From Merdibacter massiliensis (lineage in GTDB: Bacteria; Bacillota_I; Bacilli_A; Erysipelotrichales; Erysipelotrichaceae): a stretch of 64,000 nt of DNA. The position numbers and the translations under genes were made by a program. The notes below the pieces were generated by a model, which did no database searches, was not told the DNA's origin, and saw only the letters and a list, made by a program, of their open reading frames with translations. The stretch's first letter is position 1, and every line of letters starts with the position of its first letter. This document shows, piece by piece, positions 41,783-50,008 of the stretch. The stretch lies in assembly GCF_900155395.1 (NCBI RefSeq), contig NZ_LT699727.1:365578-429577 (forward strand). Direction: 5' to 3'.

Positions 41783-42028
41783 GATAAAAGCCCCTTTCTA
41801 TTAGAGTCATGTGTGGTTTTATTATACATGTCTATTATAACTGGGGCTTTACATAGCACGTGGTTTTTTATTTCGCATCTTCGATGCTCAACTGACTGAA
41901 GTCATCTATTCATATTTCTATGAATAGTACAATAAAAAAGTAGAGCAGAAAAAGATTTCTGCTCTACTAATTAAAAGCCCTCATATTTAACTTAATGACA
42001 TTGTTTAAATAAAGGCTTTTTCTTCATA

Positions 42029-42102
42029 TGGTGCCGGTACCCAGAATTGAACTGAGCGCTAAGCATTACCATTGCTTTGTATTACCACTATACTATACCG
42101 GC
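42029..42102 (-). tRNA. tRNA-Thr (anticodon GGT)
   Basis: 74 bases with encoded CCA. Acceptor GCCGGTA/TACCGGC, D-arm GTAT/ATAC with a short 7-base loop, anticodon stem AAGCA/TGCTT with loop ATGGTAA (anticodon GGT), a four-base variable loop and T-arm CTCAG-TTCAATT-CTGGG. The small D-loop and variable loop are more like tRNA-Asp or Gly types, but the anticodon reads ACC. Its terminator at 42005-42021 is the integration site of the element. Confidence 0.88.
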
Positions 42103-42122
42103 ACTTCGCATGAACAATATTT

Positions 42123-42152
42123 ATTATATACGAAATGCTCTCAATTAGGCAA
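42123..42152 (-). promoter_or_regulatory. Promoter of tRNA-Thr
   Basis: Minus strand TTGCCT, 18-base spacer, TATAAT, 20 bases before the tRNA 5' end. Confidence 0.6.
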
Positions 42153-42160
42153 TCAATTTT

Positions 42161-42727
42161 TTATTTTTCTGCAGGGAATTGCTGAAGAAAGCGTAAGACC
42201 CGCGAGATCGGCAAGCCGACGACATTAAAATAATCTCCGTGGATCTCTTTTACAAAATATTTTCCCAGTCCCTGAATCCCGTATGCGCCGGCTTTATCCA
42301 TCGGTTCTTTGCTTTGCACATAACGATTGATTTCTTCTTCACCGATCGGGTAAAATGAAACCTGCGTCACACAAGAAAAGGTCACGGTTTTCTCCTTGGA
42401 AAGAATTGCCACTCCGCCAATGACCTGATGTGTTCTTCCCGAAAGAAGCCTTAACATGCGTTTTGCATCTTGTTCATCTTTTGGTTTGCCGAATACCTCG
42501 CCATCCAAAGCAACGATAGTATCTGCTCCAATGACGATATGCTCCATATGATCTGCAAATACTGCCTGTGCCTTTTCTTTTGCTAAAGCCTCTACTGCTT
42601 TTTGCAATCCATATTCCATGCATAAATGTTCTGGAATATCTTTGGATACGATAGAAAAAGACAGTCCCATCTCTTCTAATAGTTCTTTTCTTCGAGGCGA
42701 CTTGCTGGCTAAGATCAAAGGTTTCAT
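42161..42727 (-). CDS. maf: Maf-like nucleotide pyrophosphatase
   Basis: 188 residues, standard Maf length. MKPLILASKSPRRKELLEEMGL is the substrate loop (SxSPRR), VIGADTIVALDGEVFGKP holds the catalytic Asp, and KAGAYGIQGLGKYFVKEIHGDYFNVVGLPI is the family's C-terminal signature. It hydrolyses non-canonical or excess nucleoside triphosphates (dTTP/UTP branch) and is linked to septum control in Bacillus. Its ATG overlaps the upstream DUF1461 stop by four bases, so the two are coupled. Transcription continues towards the tRNA-Thr gene. Confidence 0.93.
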   Translation of the reverse strand: MKPLILASKSPRRKELLEEMGLSFSIVSKDIPEHLCMEYGLQKAVEALAKEKAQAVFADHMEHIVIGADTIVALDGEVFGKPKDEQDAKRMLRLLSGRTHQVIGGVAILSKEKTVTFSCVTQVSFYPIGEEEINRYVQSKEPMDKAGAYGIQGLGKYFVKEIHGDYFNVVGLPISRVLRFLQQFPAEK

Positions 42728-43461
42728 TTATCTAATCTTCCTTTCTTTTTTGTAATGCTCTGTGGAAAAAAATACATCTGCAGTGCTTGGTGCTGATCAT
42801 AGATTGCCATGATCAGGAAAGAAAGATAAAAGGCTAAAAACCATAATATGATGCGAATAACCAAATTGGCAAAAAATGCCTCTGGAAATAAATTGATCAT
42901 CAGATCGGTCGCCGGATTTAACAGCCACAAATTATTGGTAAAAAAGATATGGTGGAACGTTGTCCAAAAACCAGTAAAGTCGGCTTGGATCCAGATGCCA
43001 AGCAAACACAAGAATAAGATAAATAAACAAGAGACAAACAGCAGCCCTTTACTAAAATAATGAAAGAATGCTTTGCGTTGCAAATAAAGCAATACAGCGA
43101 TACTTATGACAAATAAGATACAGGCGCTCCAGCGTACAGTCATTGCATTTTGATATAATGTCCGTACATCTACCATATGCGCACTTTCTTTCGCATTGAA
43201 AGCAAGCCGTTGAACTCCATTGATATTCACTTCGACATCGATCGTATCTACTTCTCCTCTTAGATAGTCTAAAAGCGTCGTAGTTGCTTTCATCAGATCT
43301 GTATCATTCATTCCCAAGGTAGTTGCGGTATGTAATTCTTCATATTGCTGCTCAAAAAAATGGGTATTAAAACAATTCATATCAACACTGCTCAACAATA
43401 AAAATATGATCAAAGAACAGGCAGAAACTGCTCCAAATAAAGAGGAAATTCGTTGTTTCAT
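42724..43461 (-). CDS. Integral membrane protein, DUF1461/TIGR01906-like
   Basis: 245 residues. One N-terminal hydrophobic helix (about 8-25), a polar segment of some 90 residues presumed outside (HFFEQQYEELHTATTLGMNDTDLMKATTTLLDYLRGEVDTIDVEV), then four to five membrane helices to the C-terminus, ending in a basic tail (KKKGRLDK). The 'MNDTDLMKATTTLLDYLRG' stretch followed by 'F...E..HM.DV..L' is the hallmark of the TIGR01906 family. Function unknown. The start at 43461 has GAGGAG ten bases upstream; an earlier ATG at 43479 has none. It overlaps maf by four bases. Confidence 0.75.
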   Translation of the reverse strand: MKQRISSLFGAVSACSLIIFLLLSSVDMNCFNTHFFEQQYEELHTATTLGMNDTDLMKATTTLLDYLRGEVDTIDVEVNINGVQRLAFNAKESAHMVDVRTLYQNAMTVRWSACILFVISIAVLLYLQRKAFFHYFSKGLLFVSCLFILFLCLLGIWIQADFTGFWTTFHHIFFTNNLWLLNPATDLMINLFPEAFFANLVIRIILWFLAFYLSFLIMAIYDQHQALQMYFFPQSITKKKGRLDK

Positions 43462-43523
43462 CTTATCACTACTCCTCATATCGTATACAGTGTATCATGA
43501 AGTGCGCTCTTCTTTCAACATGC

Positions 43524-43958
43524 TTATTCCACGGCAATCAATTGAACATTCGTTACCCCTTTGATCGTACGCAGGGTCTTTAATAATACATCCAAAGAAC
43601 CTTGCATTTCGCTGAAATCAAAAGAAATCACTACACTCGCCCAGTCATGGATCGGGATATTTTGGTTAATTGTCAAAATATTTGCATTCACCTCGGATAA
43701 ACAATTCAATGTTTCGCTCAAGATCCCTTTTTTATGGTGCAGCATCAAAGAAATCACTGCTTTTCTCTCTTCTCTTCCCTGCATGGCAGGAAATACATAG
43801 TCTTTATATTTATAGTAAGTTCCTCTGGAAATGCCCACTCTTTTTACAGCTTCACTGACCTGTTTGATCATTCCGCTTTCCAACATACCTCTAGCCTCAA
43901 TGACCTTATCTAAAACATCCGGCAAGATTTCGGCATCGACGATGTAATATTTATTCAT
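43524..43958 (-). CDS. ACT-domain protein, UPF0735 (PheB-like)
   Basis: 144 residues. The N-terminal 70 form a small winged or HTH-like part (DKVIEARGMLESGMIKQVSEAVKRVGISRGTYYKYKDYVF); the remaining part is an ACT domain (AVISLMLHHKKGILSETLNCLSEVNANILTINQNIPIHDWASVVISFDF), which binds amino acids. Proteins of this family often sit next to homoserine dehydrogenase or thrB genes and are thought to sense an amino acid. The ATG overlaps the thrB stop by eight bases, with GGAGGGT upstream, so it is the last gene of thrC-thrB. A regulatory role in threonine synthesis is inference from context. Confidence 0.88.
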   Translation of the reverse strand: MNKYYIVDAEILPDVLDKVIEARGMLESGMIKQVSEAVKRVGISRGTYYKYKDYVFPAMQGREERKAVISLMLHHKKGILSETLNCLSEVNANILTINQNIPIHDWASVVISFDFSEMQGSLDVLLKTLRTIKGVTNVQLIAVE

Positions 43959-44832
43959 ATTCCACGTACCCTCCTTTCTTCGCAGCCTGCAGATTCAATA
44001 TCATCCAAGTCGGATATCGTTTTTGAAAGAGCGAACGCAACTGTTCACTTTTTTGCTGATCGATGATCGCAATCATAGTAGAACCGCTTCCGCTGATAAA
44101 GAAAGCTTGCGCCCCCTGATCCAGCGCAATCTTGCGAACATCCTCGTAATCTTTGATCAAGGTCTTGCGATATGGTTCCTGCATGCGGTCCTGACACGCA
44201 TGGGAAAGCAGCTCATGATCGCCAGTTTCCAATGCTCTGCATAAAGCAACACATCTTCCCATCTGATAAACTGCATCACCATAGCTCATCTGATCAGGCA
44301 ATATTGCACGTGCTGCTGCAGTTTGTACCTCATAATCCGGAATCACCGTAACGAAAGCAAATTTTTCATGCACTTGATACAAAGAGACATACGGTTGTTC
44401 ATTCTCTAAAAAAGAGGAACAAAGATTACCGTATAGTGCAGGAGCTAAATTATCTGGATGATGCTCCAGATGCAGACATACACGCAATAATTCTTGTTTT
44501 GTAAAAGAACGCTTGCTGAAAGCAGCTGCTCCCAGAACTCCGGCCACGATACAAGATGCACTGCTTCCCAGCCCTCTGGACATAGGGGATGCATTCTGGA
44601 TATCTAAAGCAATTCCTAAGGGATAAGGAATCTTCCATTCATCTAACGCTGAATAAAAAGCTTGTATGACTAAATTATCTTTATTTTGATATGCCTGCGG
44701 ACAGCCGGTAATTACTAATCCTTCCTTGTCGAAAGAAAAAGTAAACACACCAAAATAGTCTAGTGCAAGACCCAAACAGTCATAGCCGACTCCGATATTG
44801 GCACTGGTCACGGGTACATGTACACGAATCAT
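43951..44832 (-). CDS. thrB: Homoserine kinase
   Basis: 293 residues, GHMP kinase family. VPVTSANIGVGYDCLGLALDYFG (motif 1), SPMSRGLGSSASCIVAGVLGA (ATP loop, PxxxGLGSSA near 85-95) and AFFISGSGSTMIAII (motif 3, near 245) are all present. It phosphorylates homoserine with ATP to give the substrate of ThrC. Its ATG overlaps the thrC stop by four bases. It lies between thrC and the ACT-domain gene in one operon, divergent from hom-lysC-asd. Confidence 0.95.
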   Translation of the reverse strand: MIRVHVPVTSANIGVGYDCLGLALDYFGVFTFSFDKEGLVITGCPQAYQNKDNLVIQAFYSALDEWKIPYPLGIALDIQNASPMSRGLGSSASCIVAGVLGAAAFSKRSFTKQELLRVCLHLEHHPDNLAPALYGNLCSSFLENEQPYVSLYQVHEKFAFVTVIPDYEVQTAAARAILPDQMSYGDAVYQMGRCVALCRALETGDHELLSHACQDRMQEPYRKTLIKDYEDVRKIALDQGAQAFFISGSGSTMIAIIDQQKSEQLRSLFQKRYPTWMILNLQAAKKGGYVEYE

Positions 44833-46310
44833 TTCAACAACTCCTTCGCCTTCTCACAGACATAGGTTTCCATATCCGTACAGTCGATTACTTGTTCAAA
44901 GCGGATCGGAAGATCTTTCAACGCATAAAGACCTTTTGGGATCTTGCAGTTTGCAAGCCGGGATAATTGTTCCATGCACTGGAAATCATCATCTGCCGGA
45001 GTTATTTGCAATGCGCATAATACATCTCTTGTAAATTTAAACGGAGAAGCAGTGGATAATAAAATCGTTGGTTCAGATAAAGCATATTGACGCAACACAT
45101 GGGAACCAACAGCTGTATGTGGATCCATCACATAATTGCTTTCTTCATAAACACGATGAATTTCAGCAAATGTTTGTGCATTATCACAGTATCCGCTCAA
45201 GAATACATCCTGGATCTTGGCCAATGTTTCTTCATCGATTTGATAACGCCCATGGTTGGCCAGATCGCACATCCAGTCATTGACCTTTTTACTATCTTTT
45301 CCGCACATATAATACAGCATGCGTTCTAAGTTAGAAGAAATCAGGATATCCATGCTTGGTGAAATCGTCTTATGAAAAGGACGATTGCGATCATACACGC
45401 CTGTCCGCAAAAAATCATCCAGCACTTTGTTTTCATTTGCTGCAACGATCAAATGACGAACTGGCAATCCTAGTAATTTTGCATAATAGCCTGCCAGCAC
45501 GTTGCCGAAATTTCCTGTTGGTACACAGAAATTGACAAGATCTCCCATTTGGATCTTTCCTTGCTCATACATTTGCTTATACGCTGCAAAATAATAAACG
45601 ATCTGCGGAATCAGACGACCGATATTGATAGAGTTGGCGCTGGACAAAACGATATGTTCTTCTTCGAATAATCGTTTAGCACCTTCACTTTGGAAAATAG
45701 CTTTCACATTGCTTTGCGCATCATCAAAATTACCGCGAATTGCACATACATCTACATTGTTCCCTGCTTGTGTTGCCATTTGCAGACGCTGGATATTGCT
45801 GACTTTTCCCTCCGGATAAAAAACCAGGATGCCAATACGGTCTGCATCTTGAAAACCGCTCAATGCAGCCTTCCCCGTATCGCCGCTGGTTGCTGTGATG
45901 ATCATGACCTTTTCCTGTTTTCCTTTTAAGGCCTTTGTCATCAACTGTGGCAGCATGCACAAGGCAACATCTTTAAAGGCACTGGTAGGACCATGAAATA
46001 ATTCTAATATCGGCTGATTTTTGGCGAATACCAGCGGTGTGATCAATACATCATCAAAATGATCACCATAAGCTGCTAACGTGCATTCTTTTAATTCTTC
46101 CTCTGTATAATCCCATAATAATTTCTTAAACAAGACCTGTACCATTTGCTGATAATCATATTGTAAAAAAGCAGACAGTTTGATTGGATCTTGATCCAAA
46201 TCATCCCATACGAATAATCCACCATCTCTAGCAATTCCTTGCAGGATTGCTTCTTTCGGTGTACAGGCTTCTTTTCCTCTTGTACTATGATAATATGGTT
46301 GTTGGACCAT
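44829..46310 (-). CDS. thrC: Threonine synthase
   Basis: 493 residues. The PLP lysine is in LFHGPTSAFKDVALCMLPQLM near 107; the N-terminal MVQQPYYHSTRG is the usual start (YxSTRG), and CVPTGNFGNVLAGYYAKLLGLPV and SHVLRQYA are further family blocks. It converts O-phosphohomoserine to threonine. The start was placed at 46310 because AAAGGAG lies seven bases upstream; the open frame runs 66 codons longer without family similarity and would overlap the hom promoter. First gene of thrC-thrB-ACT. Confidence 0.94.
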   Translation of the reverse strand: MVQQPYYHSTRGKEACTPKEAILQGIARDGGLFVWDDLDQDPIKLSAFLQYDYQQMVQVLFKKLLWDYTEEELKECTLAAYGDHFDDVLITPLVFAKNQPILELFHGPTSAFKDVALCMLPQLMTKALKGKQEKVMIITATSGDTGKAALSGFQDADRIGILVFYPEGKVSNIQRLQMATQAGNNVDVCAIRGNFDDAQSNVKAIFQSEGAKRLFEEEHIVLSSANSINIGRLIPQIVYYFAAYKQMYEQGKIQMGDLVNFCVPTGNFGNVLAGYYAKLLGLPVRHLIVAANENKVLDDFLRTGVYDRNRPFHKTISPSMDILISSNLERMLYYMCGKDSKKVNDWMCDLANHGRYQIDEETLAKIQDVFLSGYCDNAQTFAEIHRVYEESNYVMDPHTAVGSHVLRQYALSEPTILLSTASPFKFTRDVLCALQITPADDDFQCMEQLSRLANCKIPKGLYALKDLPIRFEQVIDCTDMETYVCEKAKELLK

Positions 46311-46333
46311 ACGAACACTCCTTTCATTTCTCA

Positions 46334-46362
46334 TTGCAATTTGATAATACCTATGATACAAT
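46334..46362 (+). promoter_or_regulatory. Promoter of hom-lysC-asd
   Basis: TTGCAA, 17-base spacer, TACAAT, in the 113-base divergent region between thrC and hom. Confidence 0.6.
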
Positions 46363-46423
46363 GTATGCAATTTTAATACAAGTGTTTTTGAAACAAAAAC
46401 ATTTTTTTGGAGGATGGAACGAC

Positions 46424-47548
46424 ATGAAGATCGCACTTTTAGGTTTTGGCACTGTAGGGAAAGGTGTCTATGAAATCTTGAATCGAAAAGATACAAATGA
46501 TACTGCACAAATTGAAATAGCGCATATACTGATTCGTAAAGGAAAAGAGAAGAAACTACCGATCATGGTAGAAGATTATGACCAGATCTTGCGAGATCCG
46601 CAATGTGAATGCATTGTAGAAGTGATGGGCGGCATCGAACCGGCACATACGTATATCATGAAAGCATTGCAGGCAAAAAAACACGTCGTAACCGCAAATA
46701 AAGCAGTTGTAGCAGCACATTATCAAGAATTCATAGAAACTGCACAAAAGCAGCAGGTTCAATTTCGTTTTGAAGCAAGCTGCGGCGGAGGCATCCCTTG
46801 GATCCATTCTTTATTGCAGGCAAAACGCATCGATTTGATCCAGCGAATCAGCGGGATCTTCAATGGAACAGCCAATTACATCATTGATCAAATGGTCAAA
46901 AAAGATCTGGAATTCGCTGTTGCGTTGAAAGAAGCACAGGATGCCGGTTATGCAGAAGCTGATCCCAGTGCCGATATCGATGGCATCGATACTGCAAACA
47001 AAGCGATGATCTCCGCATCTTTAGCATTCGACATTGTTTGTACGCGTGACTTCCCGATCAGCGGAATTCGTCATTTGACAAAACAAGATCTTCATCATTT
47101 TTTACAGCACGGCTACAGCATCCGTTTATTGATGCACGCCTGCATGCAGAAAGATCGTTATGCCTGCGTTGTAGAGCCGACGCTGATCAAAACAGACACA
47201 TTGGAAGCAAATATCCCGGATAATTATAATTTAACCTCTCTCTATGGTGAAACATTAGGAGATCTTAAGATCTACGGTCAAGGGGCCGGGGCACTTCCAA
47301 CCGGTAATGCGATTGTCTCTGATGTTATTGCTATCCAGCATAAAGAAGTGCCCGATCCAGTGGTCCTCACTCATAAGACATTTGATACCTCGTTATTAAA
47401 AGGCGATTATATCTTGCGGAAAGATAAGCAATATCAAACTTATCATGCTGTCGATCCACTTTGGATGCATGAGATCTACCGTGAGATATTGCAAGAAGAT
47501 CCAGCTGCATTTTTAGCAAGGATAAGCACAAAGGGGGAGATGCAATGA
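46424..47548 (+). CDS. hom: Homoserine dehydrogenase
   Basis: 374 residues. The NAD(P) loop is KIALLGFGTVGKGVYEIL at the N-terminus; VVTANKAVVAAH near 90 and the signature AQDAGYAEADPSADIDGIDTANKAM near 195 hold the catalytic Lys and Asp. It reduces aspartate semialdehyde to homoserine. The C-terminal ACT domain of long forms is missing, so feedback control must come from elsewhere, perhaps the separate ACT protein encoded with thrB. GGAGG is ten bases before the ATG. Its stop overlaps the lysC start (ATGA). Confidence 0.94.
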   Translation: MKIALLGFGTVGKGVYEILNRKDTNDTAQIEIAHILIRKGKEKKLPIMVEDYDQILRDPQCECIVEVMGGIEPAHTYIMKALQAKKHVVTANKAVVAAHYQEFIETAQKQQVQFRFEASCGGGIPWIHSLLQAKRIDLIQRISGIFNGTANYIIDQMVKKDLEFAVALKEAQDAGYAEADPSADIDGIDTANKAMISASLAFDIVCTRDFPISGIRHLTKQDLHHFLQHGYSIRLLMHACMQKDRYACVVEPTLIKTDTLEANIPDNYNLTSLYGETLGDLKIYGQGAGALPTGNAIVSDVIAIQHKEVPDPVVLTHKTFDTSLLKGDYILRKDKQYQTYHAVDPLWMHEIYREILQEDPAAFLARISTKGEMQ

Positions 47549-48876
47549 TCAAGATCACAAAGTTTGGGGGTTCTTCGTTAGCAAACGCACAGCAATTCCA
47601 GAAAGTCAAACATATTATAGAAAGCGATCCATCCCGGCGTTTTGTCGTTGTCAGCGCCGTGGGTCGAGCCAATAAACATGATAATAAAGTCACTGATCTT
47701 TTATATCTATGTCAAGCGCATATGCAATATCATGTAGATTGTTCCAACGTATATGAAATGATCCGGCAGCGCTATATTCAGATTCGCAATGACCTGCATC
47801 TTCATTTTCCAATAGAACGAGAATTAGACGCTTTATGGAATCAAATGAAAACAGCAATTTCTGTAGATGAATTGGTCAGCCGGGGGGAATATTTTACAGC
47901 TCGTTTAATGGCAGAGTACCTGGGCTATGCATTTGTGGATGCCAAAGACGTCATTCGTTTTCGCTATGACGGTTCGATCGACTATGATTTTTGTGAAAAA
48001 AGTTTACAAAGACTTGCGCGAAACAATCAGCCCTTCGTGATGCCGGGATTCTACGGCAGTGCTCCGGATGGACGAATTCGCGTCATGACACGAGGCGGAA
48101 GTGATATTACCGGTTCCATTTTGGCAAAATGTCTGCATGCCGACTTATATGAAAACTGGACCGATGTTTCAGGCTTTCTGATGGCTGATCCGCGCATCGT
48201 TCGCAATCCCCGCCCAATTCGCAAGATTACGTATAACGAATTACGCGAGCTGTCTTATATGGGAGCCAGCGTTTTGCACGAAGATGCAATCTTTCCGATC
48301 CTCGACAGCAATATTCCGATCAACATTTTAAATACGAATGATCCCGACAATCCCGGTACGATCATCGTCAGCGAATTAGATGACGATGCACAGGATGATA
48401 CGATCATTACCGGTATTGCCGGCAAAAAAGACTTTTCGTCTATTTCCATCTATAAAAATCATATGTCCGAAAGTGTTGGTACAGTGCGCAAAGCACTATC
48501 TGTTTTTGAACGTTACCGTGTATCTATCGAACATATTCCAAGTGGAATTGATTCTTTCAGCGTTGTTGTTGCTACAAAAGACATCAAGGATATCATTTAT
48601 GATATTGTCAATGACATTCGAAAAGAATTAGAACCTGATCAAATCAAAGTATCAGATGAAATTGCTTTGATTTCTACCGTCGGACGCAACATGAGTTCAC
48701 ATCCGGGGATCAGCGGTCGGATATTTGCAACACTTGGCAATAATGATATCAACATTCGCATGATTGCTCAGGGAAGCGATGAGATCAACATCATTGTCGG
48801 TGTAGAAAATAAAGATTTTGAAAAGACCATCGCAGCCATCTACGATGCCTTTATTCAAGAGGAGGAAAAACAATGA
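47545..48876 (+). CDS. lysC: Aspartate kinase
   Basis: 443 residues. N-terminal KITKFGGSSLANAQQF (KFGGTS-type ATP motif) and the catalytic-domain blocks VMTRGGSDITGSILAKCLHADLYENWTDVSG and ELSYMGASVLHEDAI are present. The C-terminal 140 residues contain two ACT-type regions (FSSISIYKNHMSESVGTVRKALSVFERY and LISTVGRNMSSHPGISGRIFATLGNNDINIRMIAQG) for amino-acid feedback. It phosphorylates aspartate, the entry to the Thr/Lys/Met pathway. Start and stop both overlap neighbours by four bases, so hom-lysC-asd is translationally coupled. Confidence 0.95.
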   Translation: MIKITKFGGSSLANAQQFQKVKHIIESDPSRRFVVVSAVGRANKHDNKVTDLLYLCQAHMQYHVDCSNVYEMIRQRYIQIRNDLHLHFPIERELDALWNQMKTAISVDELVSRGEYFTARLMAEYLGYAFVDAKDVIRFRYDGSIDYDFCEKSLQRLARNNQPFVMPGFYGSAPDGRIRVMTRGGSDITGSILAKCLHADLYENWTDVSGFLMADPRIVRNPRPIRKITYNELRELSYMGASVLHEDAIFPILDSNIPINILNTNDPDNPGTIIVSELDDDAQDDTIITGIAGKKDFSSISIYKNHMSESVGTVRKALSVFERYRVSIEHIPSGIDSFSVVVATKDIKDIIYDIVNDIRKELEPDQIKVSDEIALISTVGRNMSSHPGISGRIFATLGNNDINIRMIAQGSDEINIIVGVENKDFEKTIAAIYDAFIQEEEKQ

Positions 48877-49898
48877 AACAATATCGTGTTGCCATCTTAG
48901 GTGCTACAGGTGCTGTAGGAAGAGAAATGTTAAAAGTATTGGAAGAAAAAGATCTTCCTGTTGCTTCCTTGCGTTTGTTTGCAAGCAAGCGCAGTGCAGG
49001 CAAACAAATACCGTTCAAAGGACAAATGATCACGATCGAAGAAGCGAGAGAAGATAGTTTCCAGGATCTTGATATCGTATTAGGAGCTGCTGAAAACGAT
49101 ATAGCAAAACAATTCTTGCCCATCGCCGCAAAAAACGGAGCGGTCGTCATTGATAACAGCAGTGCCTATCGTCTAGACGAAAACGTACCGCTGGTTGTTC
49201 CGGAAGTAAATCCGGAAGATGCTTTCCAGCATCATGGAATGATTGCCAACCCTAATTGCGCAACAATCATCGCTCTGGTAGCTTTACAGCCACTTCATGC
49301 TGCATTCCATGCGAAACGAATGATCGTATCCACCTATCAGGCGGTCAGCGGCGCTGGTATTGGCGGCATCCGTGAATTAAACGAACAAATGAAGGAACTT
49401 GTAAACGAGCAGCCTCTATCCAAACCATCTACATTCCAATATCAAATCGTTTGTAATGTGATCCCGCAAATCGGCGGATTTAACGAAGAAGGTTACTCCA
49501 GCGAAGAGATGAAAATGCAAAACGAAGGCCGCAAGATCCTGCATGCACAAGATCTGATGGTCAACTGTACTTGTGTACGTGTACCTGTTCTTCGTTCCCA
49601 TTCCGAGAGCATTACCGTAACTTTTGAAAAAGAGGTGGACGTAGAAAAAGCAAAAGCATTATTAAAAGATGCGCCAGGTGTCCGTTTAGTAGATGATCCA
49701 TCACGATCCCTTTATCCAATGCCGATCGACACAAGTGATCAAGATCTGGTGTTTGTTGGGCGCATACGTAAAGATATCTCTGATCCAAGCAACCATTCCT
49801 TAACATTCTGGTGCTGCGGAGATCAAATTCGAAAAGGAGCTGCAACCAATGCTGTTCAGATTGCGCAGCTGTTGATTGAAAAGGAAACGAAAGACTGA
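48873..49898 (+). CDS. asd: Aspartate-semialdehyde dehydrogenase
   Basis: 341 residues. AILGATGAVGREMLKVLEE is the NADP loop; the catalytic cysteine is in IANPNCATIIALVAL near 128; STYQAVSGAGIGG near 150 and VPVLRSHSESITV near 230 complete the family pattern. It reduces aspartyl phosphate to the semialdehyde used by Hom. GAGGAGG lies seven bases before the ATG, within the end of lysC. Last gene of the hom-lysC-asd unit, followed by a terminator. Confidence 0.96.
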   Translation: MKQYRVAILGATGAVGREMLKVLEEKDLPVASLRLFASKRSAGKQIPFKGQMITIEEAREDSFQDLDIVLGAAENDIAKQFLPIAAKNGAVVIDNSSAYRLDENVPLVVPEVNPEDAFQHHGMIANPNCATIIALVALQPLHAAFHAKRMIVSTYQAVSGAGIGGIRELNEQMKELVNEQPLSKPSTFQYQIVCNVIPQIGGFNEEGYSSEEMKMQNEGRKILHAQDLMVNCTCVRVPVLRSHSESITVTFEKEVDVEKAKALLKDAPGVRLVDDPSRSLYPMPIDTSDQDLVFVGRIRKDISDPSNHSLTFWCCGDQIRKGAATNAVQIAQLLIEKETKD

Positions 49899-49914
49899 TC
49901 ATTCAGTCTTTTTT
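49889..49914 (+). terminator. Terminator after asd
   Basis: AAAGACTGA-TCAT-TCAGTCTTT, 9-bp perfect stem and T-run, overlapping the asd stop codon. Confidence 0.9.
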
Positions 49915-50008
49915 CATATTTTCACAACCAAAAAATAACCTATCTTTTACGATTTCTTAATAAAATGATGATATTGTTATGTTTTAATAAACATGCGAGG
50001 TGTTATTT

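Larger units (their letters stand above)
40522..41853 (-). mobile_element. IS3-type insertion sequence (IS150-like)
   Basis: About 1,332 bases with ends TGTAAAGCTCCA and, on the other strand, TGTAAAGCCCCA. The similarity continues outward as AAATAAAAACCACG on each side, so the true ends may be about 20 bases further out. No clear target duplication. It lies inside the IS4-type element. Confidence 0.75.
38862..42004 (-). mobile_element. IS4-type insertion sequence interrupted by an IS3-type element
   Basis: The ends are perfect 18-bp inverted repeats, ACAATGTCATTAAGTTAA. TTAAATA is duplicated on both sides (38855-38861 and 42005-42011). Hairpins resembling terminators lie inside each end (AAAAGTCACGGG... 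near 38887, and GTAGAGCAGAAA/TTTCTGCTCTAC near 41939-41966). Without the IS3-type insertion it would be about 1.8 kb. Confidence 0.88.
31284..42026. mobile_element. Integrated element (about 7.6 kb before the att-site IS) at tRNA-Thr
   Basis: A 22-base sequence beginning AAAAAAAGCCTTTAAATA is present at 31284-31305 and, split by an IS insertion, at 38844-38861 plus 42011-42015. On the tRNA side it is the terminator of tRNA-Thr(GGT). The DNA between is visibly AT-richer than the flanks and carries a tyrosine integrase next to the right repeat, a CI-like repressor switch, a ParB-like protein and a Dam-type methylase. No relaxase, capsid or replication genes were seen, so it is a small integrated element or phage-satellite-like remnant. 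The broken integrase suggests it is fixed. Confidence 0.75.

Noticed and set aside
46311..46423. Threonine T-box or attenuator between thrC and hom
   Set aside because: Only 113 bases; no T-box core sequence and no terminator found.
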